NCBI GenBank assembly: GCA_013151835.1
Contig: JAADHK010000045.1
Coordinates: 17,661 to 81,660 of the forward strand
Direction: 5' to 3'
DNA from: Deltaproteobacteria bacterium
GTDB lineage: Bacteria; Desulfobacterota; Desulfobacteria; Desulfobacterales; Desulfosalsimonadaceae
DNA: 64,000 nucleotides
Shown here: piece after piece, positions 54,767-62,644 of the stretch
How positions within the stretch are numbered: the stretch's first letter is position 1
Layout: each line of letters starts with the position of its first letter
The notes under the pieces: model-generated
Database searches by the model: none
What the model saw: the letters and a program-made list of their open reading frames with translations, nothing else
What the model was told of the DNA's origin: nothing
Translations under genes and position numbers: made by a program

Positions 54767-57061
54767 ATGGAAAAAGAATTCAAGCTCAGCAATTTTTTAC
54801 CTGATACCGGTATATTGAAAGAAGCTTACGAGTATCTGTATGACGCCGCTCAGCGATCCGTCCTGTATTCGGATATCATGAGAAAGCGGGGAAATACTTA
54901 TCTTGAACACATAAAAGCAGGTCAGCCGCCGGTGTTGACATTTGATTATAAAATCATCATGGACGGCCGTGACCTGGAACGGCCCACCAATTATAAACTG
55001 GCGGAAATCCTGCCGCCAAAAGGCGTTACCATCGACCCGGATCTTCGGCCGGTGATCATTATCGATCCCAGGGCCGGTCACGGACCGGGAATAGGCGGAT
55101 CAAAACGGGAGTCGGAGATCGGTATGGCCATGAATGCCGGGCATCCGGTATATTTTATTCTTTTTGAACCCGATCCCGTGCCGGGGCAAACGATCCCGGA
55201 CGTGGAAAAAGCAGAAATCGCCTTTATCGACGAAGTGATCCGACGCCACCCCAATTCGAGAAAACCATCGGTTACGGGTAACTGCCAGGCGGGCTGGGCG
55301 CTGGCCATGCTGAGTGCGGACCGTCCCGGTACCACGGGTCCCATCGTGTTTAACGGTTCCCCCCTGTCTTACTGGGCCGGTATTGAGGGCAAGGATGTCA
55401 TGCGTTACCTGGGAGGGCTTCTGGGAGGGGTCTGGGTGAATTCATTAATGGGAGATTTGAGTAACGGCATATTCGATGGGGCCAATCTGGTAAAAAATTT
55501 TGAAAATATGAATATAACCAATACCTTATGGACTAAAAAATACAATCTCTGGTCCAAGGTCGATACCGAGGAAAAAAGATTTCTTGATTTTGAAAAATGG
55601 TGGGGCGGCTTTTTCAACATGACCAAGGATGAAATTCATTTTATCGTCAACAATCTTTTTGTGGGCAATAAACTTGAAAAAGGCGGTGTCCGCTTAAATG
55701 AAGACAAGTATCTGGACCTGAAAGATATCCAGGATCCTGTGGTGGTTTTTTGCTCCAATGGTGATGCGATCACTCCGCCTTTACAGGCCTTAAACTGGAT
55801 CGTCCAGACCTGGGGTACGCTTGAGGAAATCAAACAATGCCAGCAGGTGATTGTCTATATGCTCCATGAAAATATCGGACATCTGGGCATTTTTGTGTCC
55901 GGTAAGGTGGCCAGAAAAGAGCATAAACAAATCATCAGCAGCTATGACATGATCGAATACCTGCCGCCGGGGTTATATGAAATGGTGATCGAAGATGGAG
56001 ATCCGATAAAAAGCCCGGAAAAAGACCTTCTGGTTCGATTTGAAGCCCGTGAAATAGAGGACATTCTGGCCTTAGATGATGGCATGACGTCGGAAGATGA
56101 ACAGTTTCCGCTGGTAGCGGCTGTTTCGGATCGTAACGATGAACTTTATCATACATATGTCAGCCCGTTGGTGAAAATGTTTTCCAATGAGTTTACAGCG
56201 GAAGTGTTAAAACAGACTCATTCGCTGAGAATTGCCCGTTACGGGCTCTCCGACCTCAACCCGTTTATTTTTCCGGTAACCATGTGGGCACCGCATGTTA
56301 AGGAAAACCGGCGTCCGGTTTCAAGCGACAACCTGTTTGTTCATATGGAAAAATCCGCTTCCAACCTTATTGAGACGACGCTCAACAATGTTTCTTCGTT
56401 CCAGGCGTTTATGTCGGAGACCATATTTCACTCCGTTTACGATCAGACGTCATGGCTCAACTGGTTTTATCCCGAAGCACGGCCCAAAAATCAAACTCCC
56501 CAGGAAATGATCGTCGAGCGCCGCGAGAGAAAAAAACGCGAAAAAGCCGATCATGACCACTGGATGGCCGCCATGGACAAGGGGGGATTTGTCGAGGGCC
56601 TGATCCGTATCATCGTGGCCATCAGCTCTGCGGATCGTATTCTTGACCGTGAAGAATTTTTAAAGATACAGCAGATCAGCAAGACCCATGAGCGCTTAAA
56701 AGACATTGAAATTTCCGAATTCAGGAGAATCGCTAAAGATCAGGCCCGCATTTTCCAGACTGATACGGATCGGGCTATTGCAACCCTTGCCGATCTTCTG
56801 CCCACGGAAAAGGATCGCAAGGACATATTCGAGATTTGCGCCATTGTTTTTGAGGATAACCCCTTGTCTGATGAAACACTTGCCATGATGAAACGATTGG
56901 CCCAGGGAAAAAGTCAACTGGATTCGGTTGGAAAAAAGCGGACACAACCAAAATCAACCGTAAGAAAACGAGCCGCAAAACCCAAAAAGGCTGCGGCAAA
57001 AGCCACGGCAAAAAAGGCTGGGAAGGTTAAGTCAAAACCGAAGAAAAAAAACGGCAATTAA
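54767..57061 (+). CDS. DUF3141 alpha/beta hydrolase with TerB-like domain and basic tail
   Basis: 764 residues from the ATG at 54767 (GGGTGGGTG upstream); a longer frame starting at 54497 overlaps the preceding gene and is rejected. The DUF3141 domain fills most of the protein and has IIDPRAGHGPGIGG, the Cys elbow GNCQAGWALA (Cys173) and a late GHLGIFVSGK with His. At about 600-715 there is a TerB-like helical segment (LIRIIVAISSADRILDREEF). The last ~45 residues are a Lys/Ala-rich tail (KKAAAKATAKKAGKVK), like histone H1 or the PhaF phasin tail. DUF3141 proteins are often encoded near PHA genes. The activity is unknown. Confidence 0.83.
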   Translation: MEKEFKLSNFLPDTGILKEAYEYLYDAAQRSVLYSDIMRKRGNTYLEHIKAGQPPVLTFDYKIIMDGRDLERPTNYKLAEILPPKGVTIDPDLRPVIIIDPRAGHGPGIGGSKRESEIGMAMNAGHPVYFILFEPDPVPGQTIPDVEKAEIAFIDEVIRRHPNSRKPSVTGNCQAGWALAMLSADRPGTTGPIVFNGSPLSYWAGIEGKDVMRYLGGLLGGVWVNSLMGDLSNGIFDGANLVKNFENMNITNTLWTKKYNLWSKVDTEEKRFLDFEKWWGGFFNMTKDEIHFIVNNLFVGNKLEKGGVRLNEDKYLDLKDIQDPVVVFCSNGDAITPPLQALNWIVQTWGTLEEIKQCQQVIVYMLHENIGHLGIFVSGKVARKEHKQIISSYDMIEYLPPGLYEMVIEDGDPIKSPEKDLLVRFEAREIEDILALDDGMTSEDEQFPLVAAVSDRNDELYHTYVSPLVKMFSNEFTAEVLKQTHSLRIARYGLSDLNPFIFPVTMWAPHVKENRRPVSSDNLFVHMEKSASNLIETTLNNVSSFQAFMSETIFHSVYDQTSWLNWFYPEARPKNQTPQEMIVERRERKKREKADHDHWMAAMDKGGFVEGLIRIIVAISSADRILDREEFLKIQQISKTHERLKDIEISEFRRIAKDQARIFQTDTDRAIATLADLLPTEKDRKDIFEICAIVFEDNPLSDETLAMMKRLAQGKSQLDSVGKKRTQPKSTVRKRAAKPKKAAAKATAKKAGKVKSKPKKKNGN

Positions 57062-57096
57062 AATGGAATCAGCGGCACGGCTTTGCCCAGTCGAGC

Positions 57097-57426
57097 TCAA
57101 GCGCCTTGTGGGCCATAAGCGGTGTTCTTACTCTTTTTGATAAATGCAGCCAGTGAGCTACGTTCAAGTGCAATCTGTCGGGCCAGATATATTTTTGCCA
57201 AGCTCTGATAGGGAACATCCTTTTTGTTAGCCAAAGTTTTCAGTTCCGCTATCATATCTTCTGGAAGTCGGATAGAAATTGATTTCAGAGAGGGTTTTAA
57301 GTTATGGAATGAAATTCTCTTGATACTTCTGGAATCAAAGTAATCAAGAGGTGAATGAGTAGCCCAAAATTCTCGTTCTTCATCCTCACTTTTAAATTTT
57401 GGAATAAGATTATCCATTTTTTTCAT
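57097..57426 (-). CDS. brnA: BrnA-type CopG-family antitoxin
   Basis: 109 residues. The N-terminal stretch FKSEDEEREFWATHSPLDYF is the signature of CopG/BrnA antitoxins paired with BrnT, followed by a ribbon-helix-helix (SISIRLPEDMIAELKTLANK). The C-terminal ~25 residues are basic. It should bind its toxin and the operon promoter. The cognate toxin gene just upstream is truncated, so this is an orphan antitoxin whose original promoter, upstream of brnT, has also been lost. A start three codons in (MDNLIPKF) is also possible. Confidence 0.85.
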   Translation of the reverse strand: MKKMDNLIPKFKSEDEEREFWATHSPLDYFDSRSIKRISFHNLKPSLKSISIRLPEDMIAELKTLANKKDVPYQSLAKIYLARQIALERSSLAAFIKKSKNTAYGPQGA

Positions 57427-57571
57427 AAAACCGACTCACCTTCCGGTTCATATCTCTTGCGGAAATTACTCTAAGCAAGTTATCTTTTTTTGTAAAAATG
57501 ATGACAAGATAACGCCCTGTGTCAGTCATGCCAAATGCCGCCCATCGTTTTTCAGCAAATGAATGCTTTGA
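57410..57571 (-). pseudogene. brnT: brnT toxin remnant, 5' end replaced by a palindromic element
   Basis: Reading the minus strand, the last 52 codons of a BrnT toxin remain: KHSFAEKRWAAFG, then TDTGRYLVIIFTKKDN and LRVISARDMNRKVSRFYE, ending at TAA (57410-57412), which overlaps the antitoxin start as in intact brnTA operons. The normal N-terminal ~35-40 residues and the start codon are missing. Homology stops at the His-Ser following the usual D-P, and the palindromic element begins there. The RNase should be inactive. Confidence 0.8.
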
Positions 57572-57729
57572 TGCACTCGTAAAAAGTCAGGCAACCCGGT
57601 TACGATGGCTAAGTAGAAAGTTCCATATACAAGGCGTAGTGGTGTCGCGAAAGCGGAGGCATACAATAGTATTCCGAGCATTTCGCAACCCGCTACAACG
57701 CAGTAGATGGGACTTTTTACGACGCCAGA
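57572..57729. mobile_element. Palindromic MITE-like element, copy 4, probable recombinant
   Basis: 158 bp in the opposite orientation to copies 1 and 2, with the same tips and arms. The flanking octamers differ: TGCTTTGA at 57564-57571 and AATATTGA at 57730-57737, that is, TCAAAGCA and TCAATATT in the element's orientation. Both begin TCA, as in copies 1 and 2, but they are not a duplication. This suggests two insertions recombined and deleted the DNA between them, including the start of brnT. Confidence 0.8.
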
Positions 57730-57782
57730 AATATTGATATTTGAATCGATCATGAATAATATCAACATTACCGGAATAAGTT

Positions 57783-58220
57783 TTCCTCAACCCGCCGCAA
57801 CAGCGCCATGCAGTGATGCGCTACGGCATGGAGAGCGGCTCCGGAAAAGCGGGATTAGGTATGCTCCCGGAATCCGCGATATGCAACGAGTTTGCATGTA
57901 CACATGAGGCGATTTTGCGGAAAGGGAAAAAGGGGAATTTTGCACGTGATATAGCGATTTATCTTAGTCGGGAAATGACGGGGAAAAGCGGTGTTGCTTT
58001 GGGTCGCTACTTCGGGATATCAGGAGCCGGAGTAACCGTCAGGCACGGCATCATCGCAGAAAAAATTAATAAGGACCGCAAATTGAATAGGCAAGTCAAT
58101 CGAATCAAGAAGACAATAATTAAGATGGTGACCCGTCCTTATAATGGGCGACCCCAAGATGCGACCTTCGTTTTCGTCTTTACCTCGTCTCGCGACCCCA
58201 TCGTCTTTTCCTATCCGTAA
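57783..58220 (+). pseudogene. C-terminal fragment of a REP-associated tyrosine transposase (RAYT)
   Basis: The open frame contains a typical RAYT C-terminal segment: ILRKGKKGNFARDIAIYL, then TGKSGVALGRYFGISGAG and KLNRQVNRIKKTII. The catalytic HUH/Tyr domain that should precede it is missing, and only about 30 bases of open frame exist before the ATG at 57816. The last ~30 codons (after IIKM) look unrelated, so the original stop has probably been lost too. It lies 50 bases from a palindromic element. Non-functional as a transposase. Confidence 0.7.
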
Positions 58221-58345
58221 AAATTCCCAAATAAAATTGCTGCAATCCATTTTTATTCGGCACTTGATGTTCTATATTCATCCGTTCATTCTTGGTAATC
58301 CTCCACCATTTTAAATATAGGGCACACTGAAAGGAAAAATCGTTT

Positions 58346-58603
58346 TTGAATTTAATCATAAACAATCTGCAAATTCCCATTGAGCTGGACGGAATGGATC
58401 AATATATCAAAGCGGCTTCGTGCATGCTTGAGATGAACGAGGAAAATTTGAGCATCGTCAAAATCCTGAGCAAAGAACTTGATCTAAGCAACAAAAAGCA
58501 GCTTTTTTTTAAACTTTTTTTAAACTTTCACTCGTTGCAGGCATTTCCGGCCATTTTGAAAACAGGAAAAACTTCCAGGAATATGTTGAAAAAGCAGGCG
58601 TAG
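58346..58603 (+). pseudogene. N-terminal fragment of the FAD-dependent dehydrogenase, frameshifted
   Basis: This frame encodes the small N-terminal domain that normally precedes the FAD domain in COG2509-type proteins (NNLQIPIELDGMDQYIKAA, then SIVKILSKELDLSNKKQ). It goes out of frame at 58504-58525, where an 11-bp unit, TTTTTTTAAAC, occurs twice in tandem. Removing one unit restores a continuous frame through HFENRKNFQEYVEKAGVVG into the downstream FAD gene. The 85-residue product as read here is therefore a broken part, not an independent gene. Confidence 0.75.
58504..58525 (+). repeat. 11-bp tandem duplication causing a frameshift
   Basis: TTTTTTTAAAC at 58504-58514 is followed directly by TTTTTTTAAAC at 58515-58525. 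With one copy the reading frame of 58346 continues into that of the FAD-dependent gene; with two, it stops at 58603. Such a repeat can arise and revert by slippage. Confidence 0.85.
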
Positions 58604-58614
58604 TCGGAAAACCC

Positions 58615-59943
58615 ATGGATATAAAAACGCGGCCGATCATCATCGGTTTCGGCCCGGCCGGCATGTTTGCCGCGCTGACGCTTATCTCGCATGGCATTAA
58701 ACCCATCATATTTGAACGGGGCAAACGCGTTGAAGAGCGCGCCCTTGATGTCCAGCGATTTATTTTAGAAAGGAAACTGAATCCGGAGTCGAATATTCAG
58801 TTTGGAGAAGGCGGGGCGGGTTCGTTTTCCGACGGAAAGCTGTTTTCCAGAAGAGACCGAAATACCGGATATATAAACAGGGTGCTGGATACATTTATCA
58901 AATTCGGCGCGCCTGAAGAAATCGGGCATATCAGCAAACCGCATCTGGGGACGGACGTGCTGTGCCGGATCGTTGCCAATATACGAAATTATATTCTTGA
59001 ACAGGGCGGACAGATTCATTACGGTTCAAAAATGACGGATTTGCTTATTTCCGATGAGAAAGCCTGCGGGGTCGTGATCAACGGGGATCAGGAATACCAT
59101 TCATCGGATATTTATCTCGCGGTGGGGCATTCCGCCCGGGCCACCTTTGAGATGATGTATGAAAACGGGATTGCCGTGGAACAGAAGCCGATTTTTGTCG
59201 GCGTCCGGATGGAGCATCCGGCAAAATTAATCAATCTGATCCGCTATGGCAATAAATATGAGGATTTTCCCGATATCGGAGCCGCCGCATATTCCTTTAA
59301 CTACACGGATCGTAAAAAAAAGCGGGGCGTGTACACCTTCTGCATGTGCCCCGGCGGGGAGATATTAAATGCTTCATCCGAAGACGGCCTGATGGTTTTA
59401 AACGGGATGAGTTCTTCGAGCAGGTCCACTGCTTTTTCAAATGCGGCGATTGTTGTCACCTGCCATACGGATGATTATAAATCAGACAATCCACTGGCCG
59501 GGATAGCGTTTCAAAAAGAGATCGAGCGCCGGATATTTCAGGCGGGAGGCGGAAACTGGGCAGTTCCGGCTCAGAACCTGGAGGATTTTATGCGCGGCCG
59601 GAAATCCGCCGGGTTAAATGAAAATTCATATCGGATGGGGGCCGTTTCTGCTAAGCTCGATGCGCTTTTGCCGGAATTTATTACTGAATTGCTTTTAGCC
59701 GCCTTTAATCAATGGAAAGCGGAAGAACCCTTGTTTGTTTCCCGGCAGGCATTATTATTCGGGGCTGAAACACGAACCTCCTCCCCAGTGCGGATTAAAC
59801 GGCATGCAAATTGTGAATCCGTAAACATTAAAAACCTGTATCCGATTGGTGAGGGGTCGGGGTACACTGGCGGAATAACGAGTTCTGCCGCAGACGCGAT
59901 TAAGGCCGTGGATATGAAATGGGGACGACATATCGATAATTGA
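58615..59943 (+). CDS. FAD-dependent dehydrogenase (COG2509-like), main domain
   Basis: Flavoprotein with the dinucleotide fold IIIGFGPAGMFAALTL and C-terminal FAD-binding YPIGEGSGYTGGITSSAADA; FGEGGAGSFSDGKLFSR is a family hallmark. The 442 residues represent only the large domain; intact relatives have about 520-550, with the N-terminal domain supplied here by the broken frame at 58346. The ATG at 58615 is inside the original coding sequence and lacks a good ribosome binding site, so translation would depend on frameshifting or reversion. The reaction is unknown; a dehydrogenase or oxidoreductase role is assumed for the family. Confidence 0.82.
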   Translation: MDIKTRPIIIGFGPAGMFAALTLISHGIKPIIFERGKRVEERALDVQRFILERKLNPESNIQFGEGGAGSFSDGKLFSRRDRNTGYINRVLDTFIKFGAPEEIGHISKPHLGTDVLCRIVANIRNYILEQGGQIHYGSKMTDLLISDEKACGVVINGDQEYHSSDIYLAVGHSARATFEMMYENGIAVEQKPIFVGVRMEHPAKLINLIRYGNKYEDFPDIGAAAYSFNYTDRKKKRGVYTFCMCPGGEILNASSEDGLMVLNGMSSSSRSTAFSNAAIVVTCHTDDYKSDNPLAGIAFQKEIERRIFQAGGGNWAVPAQNLEDFMRGRKSAGLNENSYRMGAVSAKLDALLPEFITELLLAAFNQWKAEEPLFVSRQALLFGAETRTSSPVRIKRHANCESVNIKNLYPIGEGSGYTGGITSSAADAIKAVDMKWGRHIDN

Positions 59944-59969
59944 TTGAAATTTGAGGTGTTAAAACAAAA

Positions 59970-61100
59970 ATGAAAAATGACAAAAAACTTTTTACAATTA
60001 TCGGCTTTCTTCTGATCATAGGTTTTGCGGTTACAAGTCTTGCAAGTTATCTTGTTTCAATAAAATCCTTGCGTTCAGAAATCACGTTAAATGAACTGCC
60101 TTTGACCAGTGATAATATTTATTCAGAGATACAAAGAGACCTTTTGAGGCCGATTTTTATCTCCTCATTGATGGCCACTGACACATTTTTAAGGGACTGG
60201 GTCATCAGCGGGGAAAAAGATACCGTTAAAATCACGAAGTACCTGAATGAAATCAAGAAGAAATATAACACCTTCACCAGTTTTTTCGTGTCCGAAAATA
60301 CCAGGAATTACTATTATGTGAACGGGATACTGAAGAAAGTCTCTCCGGATGAAAAGCTGGATAACTGGTATTTCAGAGTCCGGAAAATGAAGGATGATTA
60401 TGAAATCAATGTTGATCCGGATATGACCAATAAAAACGAGATGACCATATTTGTGAACTATCGCGTGTATGATTACGACGGCAGGTATATCGGCGCAACA
60501 GGGGTTGGCTTGAAAGTAAGAGCGGTTAAGCGCCTGATTGAAGCGTACCAGAAAAAATATGGGAGACAGATATACTTTGTTGATAAAAATGGCGCAATCA
60601 AGTTGGCCGGATCGGAATTTCAACAATCAATCACTAATATTTTTCAAGGCAAGCGGCATGAGTATTATAAAAATAAAATTCTTTCAGACACGGAGAAGTC
60701 TTTTCGATACCGGAATGGATTTGATATTATACATGTGAACACCCGATATATTTCTGAATTCGGGTGGTATCTGGTTGTTGAGCAGGCTGAGGGGGAAACA
60801 ACCCGGCAAATTTTTATCACCCTGATGGTTAATTTAGGGATATTCGTTTCCATCACGATTATTATTCTCATGCTGGTCTACTTTAACGTTAAAGCCTATC
60901 GGAACCGGATTGAAACCCTCCGGGGGATTGTTCCGATCTGTTCTTTCTGCAAGCAGATCCGAGATGACAAGGGGTATTGGAACCAGGTGGATGCATATGT
61001 CGCAAAATATACCGATGCCAAATTCAGCCATGGTGTCTGCCCGGACTGCATGAAGAAGCATTACCCGGGAATGGGTGACGCCACAAACGATGAGGAATAA
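59970..61100 (+). CDS. Cache-domain membrane sensor with C-terminal four-cysteine motif
   Basis: 376 residues: transmembrane helix 1 (about 7-30), a periplasmic dCache-type sensor (about 31-280; NYYYVNGIL, DNWYFRVRKM, VYDYDGRYIGATGVGLKV, SEFGWYLVVEQ), helix 2 (about 282-305), then a short cytoplasmic end. The latter holds CSFCKQIRDDKGYW and FSHGVCPDC, with Cys324, Cys327, Cys357 and Cys360 placed to bind zinc or an iron-sulfur cluster. This cysteine module is often found at the end of sensor proteins in this group. There is no kinase, GGDEF or methyl-accepting domain, so the output is unknown. Confidence 0.8.
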   Translation: MKNDKKLFTIIGFLLIIGFAVTSLASYLVSIKSLRSEITLNELPLTSDNIYSEIQRDLLRPIFISSLMATDTFLRDWVISGEKDTVKITKYLNEIKKKYNTFTSFFVSENTRNYYYVNGILKKVSPDEKLDNWYFRVRKMKDDYEINVDPDMTNKNEMTIFVNYRVYDYDGRYIGATGVGLKVRAVKRLIEAYQKKYGRQIYFVDKNGAIKLAGSEFQQSITNIFQGKRHEYYKNKILSDTEKSFRYRNGFDIIHVNTRYISEFGWYLVVEQAEGETTRQIFITLMVNLGIFVSITIIILMLVYFNVKAYRNRIETLRGIVPICSFCKQIRDDKGYWNQVDAYVAKYTDAKFSHGVCPDCMKKHYPGMGDATNDEE

Positions 61101-61168
61101 TCCGGCATGCCACAAGGATACCGTCGTCGCAGTATATGATCAATGGATTATCACGTATTGGAGCGGTG

Positions 61169-61867
61169 TCACATAAGGGAAATCAGCGACTGCCAGCGTT
61201 CGAACTCGGTTCCCGTGGGAAGCTTTTTTTCGTTTAAAATCGCGACGATTTTTTCATCGTTGAAGCGCAGAAACGGATCAACCTTCATCTCGTCCGCCAG
61301 CGTTGAACACACATGCGCCGGATCATACTGCTTCAGATATGGATCGATGTGCGGGTTGCCCGGTTCCAGGCGCCGTGCAAAATCCATATATTCTTCCACA
61401 TAGTCATGGCCGGCGTAAATGAGGGTCGTTTCGGGAAACGCCAGAATGGTCTTTATGGATGTTAAAAATGTCCGCAAATCGCCCGTGAAACATCGGCCGA
61501 TCTTCCCGTTAAACAGGGTGTCGCCGGTGATCAGGACGCCATCGAAATAAAAAGACACGCAGCCGCTGGTGTGTCCGGGAGTTTCGAATACGCGGATACT
61601 TTCCCCGTCGATATCAACCTCACCTTTTTCTAAAAGCGTTTTCCGATCCAGGCATGTCGTCCCCGGATAGTTGAGCAGCGCCGTATTTCCGATCGTATGG
61701 TCCATGTGGGAATGGGTGTTGGCAACATACCGAAGATCAAGATGGCGGTCCCGGATAAAGGCCAGGATCTCATCCGTGGCGCCGCCGTCAATGACCATGG
61801 CCGTTTTGCTGCCGTAAACCAGGTAGCCCAGGTTGTCTGCGCCATAACGAAATTGTTTGATATTCAT
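61169..61867 (-). CDS. MBL-fold hydrolase, glyoxalase II-like
   Basis: Metallo-beta-lactamase fold protein of 232 residues. Metal-binding motif THSHMDHTIGN, then GHTSGCVSF (His), ITGDTLF (Asp) and YAGHDYVEEY (His) complete the dinuclear site. The GHDY motif and following FARRLEPGN resemble hydroxyacylglutathione hydrolase, so a thioester hydrolase is likely, though the natural substrate is unknown. Preceded by a weak GGAAGA. Confidence 0.87.
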   Translation of the reverse strand: MNIKQFRYGADNLGYLVYGSKTAMVIDGGATDEILAFIRDRHLDLRYVANTHSHMDHTIGNTALLNYPGTTCLDRKTLLEKGEVDIDGESIRVFETPGHTSGCVSFYFDGVLITGDTLFNGKIGRCFTGDLRTFLTSIKTILAFPETTLIYAGHDYVEEYMDFARRLEPGNPHIDPYLKQYDPAHVCSTLADEMKVDPFLRFNDEKIVAILNEKKLPTGTEFERWQSLISLM

Positions 61868-61966
61868 ATGTGTTCTTCCTGATTTCGTGATTCCGGGGAT
61901 ATTATTTAATTATGGTATGGTATGAATTCCGGGGCTTCCAACAAGAATTTCAAATATTAAACCGGC

Positions 61967-62599
61967 CTATACATCCGGCTCATCTTTTCTGACCTCAACG
62001 TACTTATTGCCATTTTTATACCCGTCCTCGGTCACAATAAACCGGCCGTCGTTTTCAAGGGCCTCTGTAAGCGGGTTTAATGAGAACATATTTTTCCCCT
62101 TGTTGAGGAGAAAATAATAAAGGGTTTTGATGGGACATCGCGTAATGTTAGGTTCAAGAATTTTATAGCAGTAATCCAGCAGCACATTGTCAAGCCAGAC
62201 AAGTACCGGTTTATTGACCCACTCAAAGTCGTCTACCGATTTACCGCATTCGTAAAGCACATCCACAATTTCGCTCTGAAGCATGTCATCCTGGGGACAT
62301 TTTTTGTGCAGCCAGAGAAATATTTCCAGCGCTTTTTCATCCTGCTCGGCGAAGTGATACGTATTGGCAAGTTCTAACCTGGCGAACAAATCCAGGGGAT
62401 ATTTTTGGATCGTTTTTTTCAGATAGGGGATCAGCAGGGCAAAATCATCGTCCATATCCAGTTTGTCAACAACCTCTACAAGCTCAAACGGATCCACTGG
62501 CTCGTCATTGATGTACCGCTCGATCAATTCTTTCCGGCTCAGCCGGATGCTCCCGGGAAAGGGGATGACGTTATTTGAATTTTTAACATTTTTTTTCAT
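61967..62599 (-). CDS. TPR-like protein of unknown function
   Basis: 210 residues. The middle (about 60-115) looks like tetratricopeptide repeats (LLIPYLKKTIQKYPLDLFAR, LELANTYHFAEQDEKALEIF). An acidic segment follows, and the C-terminus has a short beta-like region. No signal peptide or catalytic motif. Upstream of the MBL gene in the same direction, 99 bases apart. A scaffold role is likely but not more specific. Confidence 0.7.
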   Translation of the reverse strand: MKKNVKNSNNVIPFPGSIRLSRKELIERYINDEPVDPFELVEVVDKLDMDDDFALLIPYLKKTIQKYPLDLFARLELANTYHFAEQDEKALEIFLWLHKKCPQDDMLQSEIVDVLYECGKSVDDFEWVNKPVLVWLDNVLLDYCYKILEPNITRCPIKTLYYFLLNKGKNMFSLNPLTEALENDGRFIVTEDGYKNGNKYVEVRKDEPDV

Positions 62600-62644
62600 C
62601 GTGGGGCCTTCGTGTTCCTGGTCATAGTTGCATTCCTTAAGCCT

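Noticed and set aside
57526..57768. Open frame through the palindromic element (80 codons, minus strand)
   Set aside because: It is a read-through of the element and the broken brnT in the wrong frame; similar frames occur in other copies.
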